A program made the position numbers and the translations under genes. Shown in pieces: positions 51,942 to 60,618 of a stretch of DNA of 64,000 nucleotides. The stretch is from Planctomycetota bacterium (lineage in GTDB: Bacteria; Planctomycetota; Phycisphaerae; Tepidisphaerales; Tepidisphaeraceae): NCBI GenBank assembly GCA_039182125.1, contig JBCDCH010000007.1:1-64000 (forward strand), read 5' to 3'. Position 1 is the first letter of the stretch. The number at the start of each line of letters is the position of its first letter. The notes below the pieces were generated by a model. The model was not told the origin of the DNA. It ran no database searches and was given only the letters and a program-made list of their open reading frames with translations.

Positions 51942-53707
51942 TGCGAGTGCAAGTGGTGCAACACGCTGCGCGACAACCCGACTTCACCGCCCTCAAGGAC
52001 GTCCGAGCCGACGTCCCGGTGGGTTCTCCGGTCGAAACTCCAAGCAGCAATCGGGACAAGAGCGGCATAAGCGAGCAGCCGGAACATCCGCCGACAGAAC
52101 CCCGAGACAACGACACCCCCACCGATCCCGGCGCAGCCGAACGAACACCCGGCAGCGATTTCACCGACTGGCTCCCACGCCACATGATCGTTGCGACGCT
52201 GGTGCTGCTACCGATCTGGCTGGCGGCATTCAACGGGCAATGGCGAATCGGTTCCGACACCGCGCTTTATCGCGTCGTCGCCCGGTCGATCGTCGAGACC
52301 GGAACATACCGGCACGGAATGCTGCCCGAGACGCACGTGTTTCCGGGCCTGCCGATGTCGCTCGCGGGCGTCCAGTCCATCTTCGGCGAGGCAGATCTGC
52401 CGCCCGTGCTGCTAATCAATCTGATGGCCATCGGCGTGCTTGTGCTGACGTACAAGCTGATCCGTACCAACTTCGAGCCATGGGTCGCGGCGTGTGTGAC
52501 GTTCGGGATGGCGCTCAACGGTGAACTCCTGCTGCACACGCAGGAGATTCTTACCGACGTGCCGTTCTTGCTGGGCGTTGTTGCCGCGTGGTGGGGTTGG
52601 GAGAGGTTCCAACGACCCGGTCAACGCGTCACCGGCGGCGTGTTGCTGGTACTCGGACTGGCTTTCGCGGCTTCGATGCGGCCGACGTTTTGGGTACTCG
52701 CCGGCGCGTGGCTGATCGTGAGTACATGGAAGGCGATCGCCGGCCCGAACCGTCTCATCCATGCGAGCGTGGTGGCGCTGGTCGCGATCGTCGGGGTGTC
52801 GCTGATCATCCTCGATCCGAGGTTCACCGGCTTCAACGTGCTCAACGGAGGATACGAGATGCGGGCCGTCGAAGCGGTCGGCGAGCTCGACGGCGGAATC
52901 CTCGGCAACGTCATGCACGTATTCGGTCGGCAACTGCCGCACGGATTCTTCGGCGAACCGATGAGCCCCTTTGGCCTGATCTGGGCCGCGCCGTTGCTCG
53001 TGGGGCTGGTCATGGTCACCCGGCGTGTTCCGCTTTGGGGGGTCACCGCCTGGCTGCTGATCGGAACGACGGTCGTGCTTAGCGCGGCACCGCGGTACTA
53101 CCTCATGATCCTGCCGGTCCTCTGGCTCGGATGGGTGCTGTTCGCCCAGCAGGTGTGGCACTGGACCGACCGCTGGCTGCGGAGTCCGGGCGGGCGAAAG
53201 TGGGAGCGGAAACTTCCGCCGAACTTCGCCGGCTTCGCGATGTGCCTGGTGATCCTGTTGGTACCGCTGACCAACGCGGCGTCGATCGTGAATCTGATCT
53301 GGGAACAACGCCAACCCGACTTCTTGAACAACTACGCCGAAGGAAAGTACTTACCCATGATCGAAGCGGCCGGTGTTGTCGCCGCGCACACCGACCCCGA
53401 CGACATCGTCATTGCTCCCGGACCGCGCGTGCTTTCGTATTTCGCCCGGCGGACCGTCATCGGTGACCCGCAGTTCTACGGCACCGGCGGCGACAAGCAG
53501 GCCCTTGCGATCTTCTCCGATATCGAGCCCGATTGGTGCGTGTTCCCCGCCAGCGCGTATCGCGAAACCGACCGGCGACTCACCCGCCTTCTCGACAACA
53601 GCCAACGTGACGCGCCGATCGTGGCCACCGAGCCGGTACAGTGGCTCGATCTGACCGTCGGCGAAACCGAGTGGTATCTCGCCCGTCCGGTACGCCGCGA
53701 GGAGTAA
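51941..53707 (+). CDS. GT-C membrane glycosyltransferase (GT39-like)
   Basis: 588 aa. About 80 mostly polar residues (rich in Pro/Glu/Asp/Thr) precede the first membrane segment (MIVATLVLLPIWLAAF). A periplasmic loop carries WRIGSDTALYRVVARSI, the acidic GT-C motif with Asp that is expected to be catalytic. About ten further hydrophobic segments and a C-terminal periplasmic domain follow. Family members transfer sugars from polyprenyl-phosphate donors to lipids or proteins. If translation starts at the ATG 52184, the polar tail would be lost. It begins a four-gene envelope glycan run extending to 57556. Confidence 0.8.
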   Translation: MRVQVVQHAARQPDFTALKDVRADVPVGSPVETPSSNRDKSGISEQPEHPPTEPRDNDTPTDPGAAERTPGSDFTDWLPRHMIVATLVLLPIWLAAFNGQWRIGSDTALYRVVARSIVETGTYRHGMLPETHVFPGLPMSLAGVQSIFGEADLPPVLLINLMAIGVLVLTYKLIRTNFEPWVAACVTFGMALNGELLLHTQEILTDVPFLLGVVAAWWGWERFQRPGQRVTGGVLLVLGLAFAASMRPTFWVLAGAWLIVSTWKAIAGPNRLIHASVVALVAIVGVSLIILDPRFTGFNVLNGGYEMRAVEAVGELDGGILGNVMHVFGRQLPHGFFGEPMSPFGLIWAAPLLVGLVMVTRRVPLWGVTAWLLIGTTVVLSAAPRYYLMILPVLWLGWVLFAQQVWHWTDRWLRSPGGRKWERKLPPNFAGFAMCLVILLVPLTNAASIVNLIWEQRQPDFLNNYAEGKYLPMIEAAGVVAAHTDPDDIVIAPGPRVLSYFARRTVIGDPQFYGTGGDKQALAIFSDIEPDWCVFPASAYRETDRRLTRLLDNSQRDAPIVATEPVQWLDLTVGETEWYLARPVRREE

Positions 53708-53789
53708 CGGCCTCACCTCGGCTAAAGTTTGACTTCGCCAGCCCGTGGGCGTGTCATGGGCGCGCGGCAGGACCGCACCTCTTTTTCTC

Positions 53790-54632
53790 ATGCACCTCGC
53801 AACCGGCATCCCGACCCTCGACGGCCTCGCCGAGCTTCAGCGCTCGCCGCTCTACGACGCCCACACCGCCTCCAACCAGGCGTTTCTCGACAAACACGGC
53901 CCCGCGCTCAAGGACTACGGCGACTACTGGGGCCAACACCCTTTCAAGATGTGGTCGCGGCGTTGGGAGTACCCTTTCGCCGGCAGTCGCGTGATGGAGT
54001 ATGCCGAGTCGATCGGGCGAACGGACCTGAAGATCCTCGACGCCGGCAGCGGCGTGACGTACCTGCCGTACATGCTCATCGACAACCTCGACGGTGCCGA
54101 AGTCCTCGCGGTCGACAACGACGAGAGCTACATCCCGATGTTCGCGGCGATCAACGAGGCCCGTGGCAACGAGCGCGTCTCGTTCAAGCCGGCGATGCTT
54201 CAAGACCTGCCGCTCGAAGGCGACTCGCTTGATGTGGTCATGTGCGTCAGCGTTCTCGAGCACACCGACCGGTACGACACGATCCTCACGGAGTTTCGCC
54301 GCGTGCTCAAACCCGGCGGAGCGTTGGTGCTGACGTTCGACCTATCGCTCGACGGGAAGTTCAACCTGAAGCGTGAAGCGGCGACGGCGCTACTCGACTT
54401 CGTCAGCGAACACTTCGAGCCGGAAGCGGACGTGAAGCCGCTACTCGAACAATGGGGCCAACCGGGCACGATGACGACGGATCATGTGGACAAGACCGAG
54501 CCCGAGCTTCTGCCGTGGCGCTACCCGCGGTTCGTACACGCGGTGCATGACATGGTGAAAGGTCGCGGCTGGACCGGCGGGTTCCGTAGCAAGAGTGTTT
54601 TCTGTCTTGCCGCGCGCAAGCCGACTTCGTGA
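53790..54632 (+). CDS. Class I SAM-dependent methyltransferase
   Basis: 280 aa. The SAM-binding motif LKILDAGSGVTYLP, the acidic loop EVLAVDNDESY, the post-motif DVVMCVSVLEHTDRYDT and VLKPGGALVLTFD are classic for small-molecule or sugar methyltransferases. It sits between two GT-C glycosyltransferase genes, so a sugar or lipid-linked acceptor is likely. The ATG at 53790 is preferred to the one at 53745 because the latter adds only a basic, non-conserved stretch. Confidence 0.83.
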   Translation: MHLATGIPTLDGLAELQRSPLYDAHTASNQAFLDKHGPALKDYGDYWGQHPFKMWSRRWEYPFAGSRVMEYAESIGRTDLKILDAGSGVTYLPYMLIDNLDGAEVLAVDNDESYIPMFAAINEARGNERVSFKPAMLQDLPLEGDSLDVVMCVSVLEHTDRYDTILTEFRRVLKPGGALVLTFDLSLDGKFNLKREAATALLDFVSEHFEPEADVKPLLEQWGQPGTMTTDHVDKTEPELLPWRYPRFVHAVHDMVKGRGWTGGFRSKSVFCLAARKPTS

Positions 54633-54653
54633 GCAACTTTTTCAAGGGTGGGT

Positions 54654-56522
54654 ATGGACGGCGCGACTTTGGACAGCTCGGTCAACGCTCGGGGCGGCGA
54701 CGACTCGACACGCTCGGCGGAACCGGTGCGGCGTGAGATCCCAACCACCGCTGATGCCGAGATCGAGCCGGCCACCACACCCGGGCCTCGGACGTGGCCG
54801 TGGCTCCTGTTCACCATCGCCTTTTGCACGATCCTCTTCGCCCTGCTGCACAACCCCTACTGGTCACCCGGCGGGGACTCCGAGGTCTACACCGCCGTCG
54901 CCCGCAACATTGCCCAGGGCGACGGCTACATGTTCAACGGCGCGCCCTACGCCCTGTCGCCCCCGGGCTGGCCGTTGTTGCTCGCGGGGCTGATGAAGAT
55001 CTCGCCGACGTTCGCGTTTCTCAAGGCCGCCCAGATCGTGATGATGGTCGGAGCGCTGGCGATGTTTTTCCAGATCGGCACGCGTCTGGCCCCGCCGGCG
55101 CTGGCCGCGATCGCGACGTGCCTGGCCGCGCTGTTGCACCCGCTCTATCAACTCACGTTCCTACTCCACTCCGAACCGCTGTACATGCTGCTCGGCACGT
55201 CGGCGGTGCTTGTCGCCCTGCGTGTCGGCGAGGGAAGCAGTCGCTGGCTCGGCGTGATCGGCGCTTGCGTGCTGGCGGCACTGGCGGTGATCGTCCGCGA
55301 TGCGGGGCTGTTCCACTTCATGCTCATCGGCGGGGCGTTCGCGATGGGGTTGCGTCGCGGACTGCCAAACGGCACGTGGCTTCGATCGGTCGGTGGCGTG
55401 TTGCTCTGCGGCGTGGTCATGGCCGGGACGTTCAAGATCAGCCGCGAACTCCGCACCCTCACCGACGAGCAGGCCCAACAGGTCGTCGACGCCGGCGGTA
55501 TCGACGCCGGCTCGGACGAAACCGAGATAGCCGCGGCCGACGATCCTGAAGTCGAAATCCTCGACGCCGAAACCGTCGCCGGCACGCAGGTCCACACCAA
55601 CATCCTCGCCGCACACGACGAGAACATCACCGTCGCGCAGGAACAGCTCTACCGCGCCGGCCGGTCGGGACAGTGGTTCGCGTGGCTGCTCTGGCACCCG
55701 ATGCGCTTTGGTGCGTCGGTCCCGCAGATCAACATCCTCGCCCATGCCACAGGTTGGCTCACGATCAGCCTCCTGCTGGTCACGCTCGGTGTCGGGCTCT
55801 ACCGCAAGCAGTGGCTCTGGCTTGGCGTTGCGCTGTACTGTGCCGCGTTCATCTTAGCCTGGCCGCAGGTCAACAACCGCTACCTCGTCCCCGCCGCACC
55901 GCTGATCATCCTCGGCGTGCTCGTCGGCCTGCGGCATGTCACCGTCGGCAAGTTCCGCTGGCCGGGCCGTGTCCTTGCCGCCGCGTTTGTCCTTGCCATC
56001 CTCGGCAACAACGGCGTGCTTTACGCCGTCGATGTCGCCATCGCGCGCAGCGGCGAGGCGTACTACGACCGCTTCGAGAACGGCGAGCACAAGGACCTGA
56101 TCGCCGCCTGCAAGATGCTCCATGACGCCGACGTCGCCGACCGCGACGTGGCGATCACCGTGCGCTACTCCAACCTCGGCCGGACTCGCGAGAGCGCCTA
56201 CGGCTTGCGGGCCGCGGTGTTGCTCACCGATGCGAACGTGATCCGCGTGGGTCGAAAAGACACGAAGTCCGGCCGCAGCGCGCGCCTGACCCGGCACGTC
56301 CGTGAACTCGGCGCGAACTGGTACATCTACCGTGAGCCCGACAGCCCCTGGCGTGTTTGGCATTTCCGCCTGACCCGCGAACAACAGGAACAACTCACCG
56401 GCGAAAAAGTCGGCCGAGATTCGCGCGGCTGGATCCTCTACCGCGACGAGGATGGCAAGTCGCTCACCCGAACCGACGCCCCCGACCCCGGTGCCTGGCC
56501 GACGCGAGTGCCCGGACTGTGA
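54654..56522 (+). CDS. GT-C membrane glycosyltransferase with acidic periplasmic loop
   Basis: 622 aa. A polar N-terminal tail of about 50 residues is followed by a membrane segment (PWLLFTIAFCTILFALL) and the GT-C loop YWSPGGDSEVYTAVARNIAQ. Residues about 270-330 form an acidic, strand-poor loop (EVEILDAETV, EIAAADDPE) not present in the first GT-C protein. The C-terminal periplasmic part ends with a basic stretch. It resembles the protein at 51941-53707 in layout and may act in the same pathway. The stop overlaps the GTG of the next gene (GTGA). Confidence 0.8.
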   Translation: MDGATLDSSVNARGGDDSTRSAEPVRREIPTTADAEIEPATTPGPRTWPWLLFTIAFCTILFALLHNPYWSPGGDSEVYTAVARNIAQGDGYMFNGAPYALSPPGWPLLLAGLMKISPTFAFLKAAQIVMMVGALAMFFQIGTRLAPPALAAIATCLAALLHPLYQLTFLLHSEPLYMLLGTSAVLVALRVGEGSSRWLGVIGACVLAALAVIVRDAGLFHFMLIGGAFAMGLRRGLPNGTWLRSVGGVLLCGVVMAGTFKISRELRTLTDEQAQQVVDAGGIDAGSDETEIAAADDPEVEILDAETVAGTQVHTNILAAHDENITVAQEQLYRAGRSGQWFAWLLWHPMRFGASVPQINILAHATGWLTISLLLVTLGVGLYRKQWLWLGVALYCAAFILAWPQVNNRYLVPAAPLIILGVLVGLRHVTVGKFRWPGRVLAAAFVLAILGNNGVLYAVDVAIARSGEAYYDRFENGEHKDLIAACKMLHDADVADRDVAITVRYSNLGRTRESAYGLRAAVLLTDANVIRVGRKDTKSGRSARLTRHVRELGANWYIYREPDSPWRVWHFRLTREQQEQLTGEKVGRDSRGWILYRDEDGKSLTRTDAPDPGAWPTRVPGL

Positions 56523-57556
56523 CGGCCGACCGACGCACATTCCTGATCCCCGTCATGGCCGGCATCGGCAACGCGCTCATGGCCCAGCCGATGGTGCGGC
56601 AACTGGGCGAAGCGTTTCCCGAATCGGTGATCCACATCGTGTCGCGCTTGCGGCCGATGCTTGACGTGTTCGACGGGCTACCGGGCGTGGCCGGATTGCA
56701 TCACGTCTCGATCAAGCCGAAGCACGCCTTTGCAACGATCAAGGCGTTTCGCGGCATCGGGGCCGACGTGTGCATCGTGCCGTTCCCGAGCAACCGCTGG
56801 CAGTACCCGCTCATGGCCCGCGCTGGTCGGCCGAAGACGATCATTACGCACCGCTATCCGGTCGGCCGGTTCGCCGCGCTGGGGCTACTCGGCGGAACCA
56901 AAATCGACCCGATCCCCGACGCGCATGACGTGGCGAACAACAACGCCCTGCTCCGCCCGCTCGGCATCGAGCCGGACGACACGATCGCTCCGCGGTGGGA
57001 TGTCACCGAAGCGCAAGACGCCGCGGCGATCGAACTGCTCGGCGACCTCGCCGACGCGCGGCCGACGATCGTCCACGCCGGTTGCGGCAACACCGTGCTC
57101 GCCAAGGCCAAGCGTTGGCCCGTCGCCAAATTCGCGGCGTTGGTCGACGCGCTCCAAAGGCCGGTCGTGCTGTTCGAAGGGCCGGATGAATGCGGCGTCG
57201 CCGACGAGATCCTCGCCCACACCGACGCACGCCCGAAGATCACGCGCGTCACCGGCCCGCTCGGCCACACCGCAGCGCTACTCCAACGCTGCGGCCGATA
57301 CGTCGGCACCGACTCGGGCATCGCCCACCTCGCCGCCGCCGTCGGCACGCCGCCGGTCACCCTCTTCGGCCCCGCCGACCCCGACCGCGTCGCCCCCTTC
57401 GGCCACCGCCACCGCGTCGTCCAACCCCGCACCGGCCGATTCCCCGACGCCCCCTACCCGCTCCAAAGAACCAAGCCCCACCCCGGCGACCCCGACGCGA
57501 TCAAGTCGATCGAAGTCGAGGACGTGCTGGCCAAGCTCGAACAAACGCGGGTGTAA
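56519..57556 (+). CDS. GT9 heptosyltransferase-like glycosyltransferase
   Basis: 345 aa from the GTG at 56519, which overlaps the preceding stop. PVMAGIGNALMAQPMVRQLG near the N-terminus and GTDSGIAHLAAAVGTPPV and LFGPADPDRVAPFG near the C-terminus are the two signature regions of the GT9 family (ADP-heptose:LPS heptosyltransferases). A third is VHAGCGNTVLAKAKRWPVAKF. The coupling to the GT-C gene argues for assembly of a cell-envelope glycan, possibly an LPS-core-like structure. Confidence 0.88.
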   Translation: MTADRRTFLIPVMAGIGNALMAQPMVRQLGEAFPESVIHIVSRLRPMLDVFDGLPGVAGLHHVSIKPKHAFATIKAFRGIGADVCIVPFPSNRWQYPLMARAGRPKTIITHRYPVGRFAALGLLGGTKIDPIPDAHDVANNNALLRPLGIEPDDTIAPRWDVTEAQDAAAIELLGDLADARPTIVHAGCGNTVLAKAKRWPVAKFAALVDALQRPVVLFEGPDECGVADEILAHTDARPKITRVTGPLGHTAALLQRCGRYVGTDSGIAHLAAAVGTPPVTLFGPADPDRVAPFGHRHRVVQPRTGRFPDAPYPLQRTKPHPGDPDAIKSIEVEDVLAKLEQTRV

Positions 57557-57565
57557 AAGCCACCT

Positions 57566-59557
57566 CTACAACCGGCAAGCGTTGCAGATATAGCTCAACG
57601 GGCCGAGTGAAGACGCGGCCGGTGCAACGGTGATCTGCTCACAGGGCGTCGGCTTATCGCATTTGGTGCAATGCACGCGCAGCGTCGGCAGGTCCAGCCG
57701 CATGCCGATCGACGACGGCAAAATCCGCGGGTTGCCCGTGCGTTCACGCAAAGCCTTGGCGAGGTCGAGCCGCAGGTCGACGATGCCCGGCCAGAACTCC
57801 CCGAGGATCGTCAGCTTCGGGTTGATCCCCGGCAGTTGGAGCAGCTTGACAACGCCGTTGTAGCCAAGGTGCGACGGCTTGGGGAAATCCGAATCAATGA
57901 ACTCACGTTTGTCCGGCTGACTGATGTGGGCGATCAACAGGTCGCAGCCACCGAGGCGTTTCTCCTCGCCAAGCTCAGGGAAGAACGCCGTATCGGCCGT
58001 GTACCCGACGACACACGCTGGCTTGTCTTCGTCATCCAACAACGTAACGCGCAGCCCGGTCGCCCTTGGTACGTCCGAACCATGATCCACCTTCCACGGG
58101 CGTACTTTCGCGTCGACCTCGTGGGGGACGCGCAGTCGAACCGTGGGATCGCTGCCCTGTTCCTCACGGTCGAGGTCGAGCGCGATCTCTTTTCTTGATT
58201 CGACCGTGCTTTCGAACGGCTTCGTGTCTCTCGTATCCGCGTCCCAAGCGAGCGTGTAGCTATAGGTTTCGCCCGGATCCTTTCCAGTCGCCCGACGCAT
58301 CTCGTACATCAGGTCATCGAGTGGCTTGAGGTCCTGGTTGTGGTCGCCGTGGTTGTGGCTGACGACCACTGCGTGGATCAGCCGCGCCTGATAGCCGGCC
58401 TCGTGAAAGTTCCGCAGAAAGTGATGGCCGGGATCGAGCACAATCCCCCGCCCACACCAGCGGAAGAAGTAGCCTCCGCCGAGACAGTCTTCGTCGTCAC
58501 CGAGAATCGGCGACGTCGAACTCCAACCGCGCAGCGTCGCGAAATGGTCACGCTCCAGATAGTCATCGACGTCACGGTCCGCATATCGCTCATACTGCGT
58601 ACCCTCCGCGCCCTCAATCTTCTGGAGAATCGCCGTTTCCAACGTCGAACTCGTTGGCCCGGATTGCGCAAGCTGAGCAGCGTCTTCGGCCCTCCGCTCA
58701 CTGGACCGCATGTTGGCCGTGCGGGCCAGTGATTCCATGAGGGATGCGTTCCGTGTTTGTCCAATCTCACGGAACAGTGACGCCGCATGCTGAAATGACT
58801 CCGCGTCATCGCGTAACAACCCAAGATCCCAGTGAGCCAAAGCTCGCTGCTCGGCCGGAGCGTCGGGCATCTCCAACACCCCGTCGTAGTCACTGATCGC
58901 ACCATTTAAGTCCGGCGGGTCGAGTTTCGTTTTGCCGAGACCGCAGTTGCGTAGAGCTATGGCCCGCTGCTCGGCCAGAGCGCCGGACATCTCCAACACC
59001 GCCGTCCAATCGCTGATCGCACCATTTAGGTCCGGCGGATCGAGTTTCGTCTTGGCGACACCGCGGCTGATCAGCGCATCGGCCCGCTGCTCGGCCGGAG
59101 CGTCGGACATCTCCAATACCGCCATGAAATCGCTGATCGCACCATCCACCTCCGGCGGATCGAGTTCCGTCTTAGCGACACCACGCAGACGCAAACACGC
59201 CGACTTGTCCACGGCATCGAGTCCGGGTGTATCAAAGGCTTCGCTGGATGCCGAAAGAGCGGCACGGGCGTCGCCTTGACGAATGCCAATGGTGCCGGCC
59301 AGTGCCAGACCGAGTGCTCGCGGCACAGACACATTGCCATCGCGGACCGGATCAAGTTCACGAAGGGCAGCGGCGAAGTCGCCCGAAGCGGCGGTTAAAC
59401 CGGCCTTGGCGATCGCCGACTGAATCGCCAATCCGGCCTTCTCGGCAATCGCCAACGCGCGATTGAACGTCTCGGCCGCCGGCCTCGATCGTTTACCGGC
59501 CAAGTGTCGGCGTGCTTGCCAGAACAGGTCTCGAAACTCAGACTCACTCGGCGTCAC
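57566..59557 (-). CDS. TPR-MBL-zinc-ribbon protein with three near-identical repeats
   Basis: 663 aa starting at a GTG. Residues about 1-290 are TPR-like, with three 40-residue copies (RGVAKTKLDPPDLNGAISDW type) at about 115-235. Residues about 330-600 are a metallo-beta-lactamase fold: LDPGHHFLRNF, the metal site SHNHGDHNQD (His401, His403, Asp405, His406), then YTADTAFFPEL and LLIAHISQPDK. The last 35 residues have C630, C633, C639, C658 and C661, consistent with a zinc ribbon. I know of no characterised protein with this exact order. The MBL could be a nuclease or hydrolase effector and the TPR a sensor; this is inference. It converges on the GT9 gene and is isolated otherwise. Confidence 0.8.
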   Translation of the reverse strand: MTPSESEFRDLFWQARRHLAGKRSRPAAETFNRALAIAEKAGLAIQSAIAKAGLTAASGDFAAALRELDPVRDGNVSVPRALGLALAGTIGIRQGDARAALSASSEAFDTPGLDAVDKSACLRLRGVAKTELDPPEVDGAISDFMAVLEMSDAPAEQRADALISRGVAKTKLDPPDLNGAISDWTAVLEMSGALAEQRAIALRNCGLGKTKLDPPDLNGAISDYDGVLEMPDAPAEQRALAHWDLGLLRDDAESFQHAASLFREIGQTRNASLMESLARTANMRSSERRAEDAAQLAQSGPTSSTLETAILQKIEGAEGTQYERYADRDVDDYLERDHFATLRGWSSTSPILGDDEDCLGGGYFFRWCGRGIVLDPGHHFLRNFHEAGYQARLIHAVVVSHNHGDHNQDLKPLDDLMYEMRRATGKDPGETYSYTLAWDADTRDTKPFESTVESRKEIALDLDREEQGSDPTVRLRVPHEVDAKVRPWKVDHGSDVPRATGLRVTLLDDEDKPACVVGYTADTAFFPELGEEKRLGGCDLLIAHISQPDKREFIDSDFPKPSHLGYNGVVKLLQLPGINPKLTILGEFWPGIVDLRLDLAKALRERTGNPRILPSSIGMRLDLPTLRVHCTKCDKPTPCEQITVAPAASSLGPLSYICNACRL
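58854..59213 (-). repeat. Three 120-bp near-identical tandem repeats in the TPR-MBL gene
   Basis: The motif CTGATCGCACCAT recurs at 58893, 59013 and 59133 with exact 120-bp spacing. Each copy encodes one 40-residue unit containing KLDPPDLNGAISD or a close variant. The DNA similarity is high enough for copy-number change by slippage or recombination. Confidence 0.85.
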
Positions 59558-59688
59558 TGGAAGCCCCCATCGAAATGCCAGAACGTCACCCCGGCGAGAC
59601 GAGAACGCCGCGCCGCGATCAAGATTGCCCCGCGTAGCTTACGACATTGGTTCGGGATGAGAACGCCGGCTTGCCGCACAAGAGAAAA

Positions 59689-59714
59689 GCCGAGGCGCTA
59701 CGCAGCGCCTCGGC
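59689..59714 (-). terminator. Intrinsic terminator after the SDR gene
   Basis: Perfect 11-bp arms GCCGAGGCGCT (59689-59699) and AGCGCCTCGGC (59704-59714) with a 4-nt loop. Read on the minus strand it is followed by TTTTCTCTT, a clear intrinsic terminator 28 bp after the SDR stop. Confidence 0.85.
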
Positions 59715-59741
59715 AATACAGATCAGGGTTGCACGATCGGC

Positions 59742-60488
59742 TCACGCGTTGAAGCCGCCGTCGATGTTCAGCACCGCGCCCGTGATATAGCTCGCGGCGT
59801 CGCTGGCGAGGAACAGCACGGCCGGGGCGATTTCGTCGGGCTTGCCGTAGCGGGCCAGGGCGGTCTTAGCGATCTGGCCGGACGCGGCAGGGTTCTCCGA
59901 GGAGTCGGGGTTCATCTCGGTGTCAATCGGGCCGGGCTGAACGGTGTTGACGGTGATGTTGCGGGAGCCGAGGTCGCGGGCCCAGCCGCGCGAGACCGTC
60001 TGCACGTACGCCTTGGTTGCCGAATACTCCGAGATGCCGGGGAACGGCACGGCATCACCGAGCACGCTGCCGAAGTTGATGATCCGCCCGCCGTCGGGAA
60101 TGTGCGGAGCCAGCGCGTGAGTCAGGCCGATGACGGCCTCGACGTTGATGGCGTTCTGACGCCGGACGACGTCAGGGTCGGCCTGCCCGAGCGGGGTCGG
60201 AAGGAAGACGCCCGCGTTGTTGACCAACACGTCCAGCTTGCCGCCGAACTTCTCGCCGACCGCCGCGGCAACGGCCTCGACGCCGGCTTGAGTCGCCAGA
60301 TCGGCTTGCACCGCATGGGCGCCGGTTTCGGCGGCGAGCGCGTTGGCCTCGTCGGCGCTGCGGCCGTAGTTGAACAAGACGGTCGCGCCCGCCTTGGTGA
60401 AGTGGCGGACGATCGTGGCACCGATGCCGCGCGAGCCGCCGGTGATCAGGACGTGCTTGCCGGCAAAGTCGTAGGTGGGGTGAGACAT
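59742..60488 (-). CDS. Short-chain dehydrogenase/reductase
   Basis: 248-aa classical SDR. The cofactor motif ITGGSRGIGA (residues 15-24), LVNNAGVF and the catalytic EYSATKAYVQ (Tyr and Lys) are intact. It resembles FabG-like reductases of the stress or detoxification type; the substrate is unknown. It is divergent from a TetR regulator, with a TGTAC-N6-GTACA operator just downstream of its likely -10, so it is probably the regulator's target. Confidence 0.92.
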   Translation of the reverse strand: MSHPTYDFAGKHVLITGGSRGIGATIVRHFTKAGATVLFNYGRSADEANALAAETGAHAVQADLATQAGVEAVAAAVGEKFGGKLDVLVNNAGVFLPTPLGQADPDVVRRQNAINVEAVIGLTHALAPHIPDGGRIINFGSVLGDAVPFPGISEYSATKAYVQTVSRGWARDLGSRNITVNTVQPGPIDTEMNPDSSENPAASGQIAKTALARYGKPDEIAPAVLFLASDAASYITGAVLNIDGGFNA

Positions 60489-60531
60489 GGGGTGTTCCTT
60501 TCAAGGGGTGTCGGGGTGAACGGGCTTATTC

Positions 60532-60547
60532 TGTACTTATGTGTACA
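60532..60547. promoter_or_regulatory. TetR operator 1
   Basis: TGTACTTATGTGTACA has the form TGTAC-N6-GTACA. It lies just downstream of the inferred SDR promoter (minus strand TTGACC at 60576-60571, N18, TATTTT at 60552-60547), a position that would block transcription. Its twin is centred 63 bp away. Confidence 0.7.
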
Positions 60548-60576
60548 AAATAGACCCCGCTCACTCCACCGGTCAA
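60547..60576 (-). promoter_or_regulatory. Predicted promoter of the SDR gene
   Basis: On the minus strand, TTGACC (60576-60571) and TATTTT (60552-60547) are separated by 18 bp, close to a sigma-70 type promoter. Operator 1 abuts it. Confidence 0.5.
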
Positions 60577-60582
60577 GTGGCG

Positions 60583-60612
60583 TTGAACTTTTTCTGTACG
60601 AGTACGTACAAT
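60583..60612 (+). promoter_or_regulatory. Predicted promoter of the TetR gene
   Basis: TTGAAC (60583-60588), 18-bp spacer, TACAAT (60607-60612). The -10 ends 6 bp before the ATG at 60619, so the mRNA would be leaderless. Operator 2 overlaps the spacer and the -10. Confidence 0.55.
60595..60610. promoter_or_regulatory. TetR operator 2
   Basis: TGTACGAGTACGTACA has the same TGTAC-N6-GTACA form as operator 1 and overlaps the regulator's own promoter, which predicts autoregulation. Confidence 0.7.
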
Positions 60613-60618
60613 ATTTTC

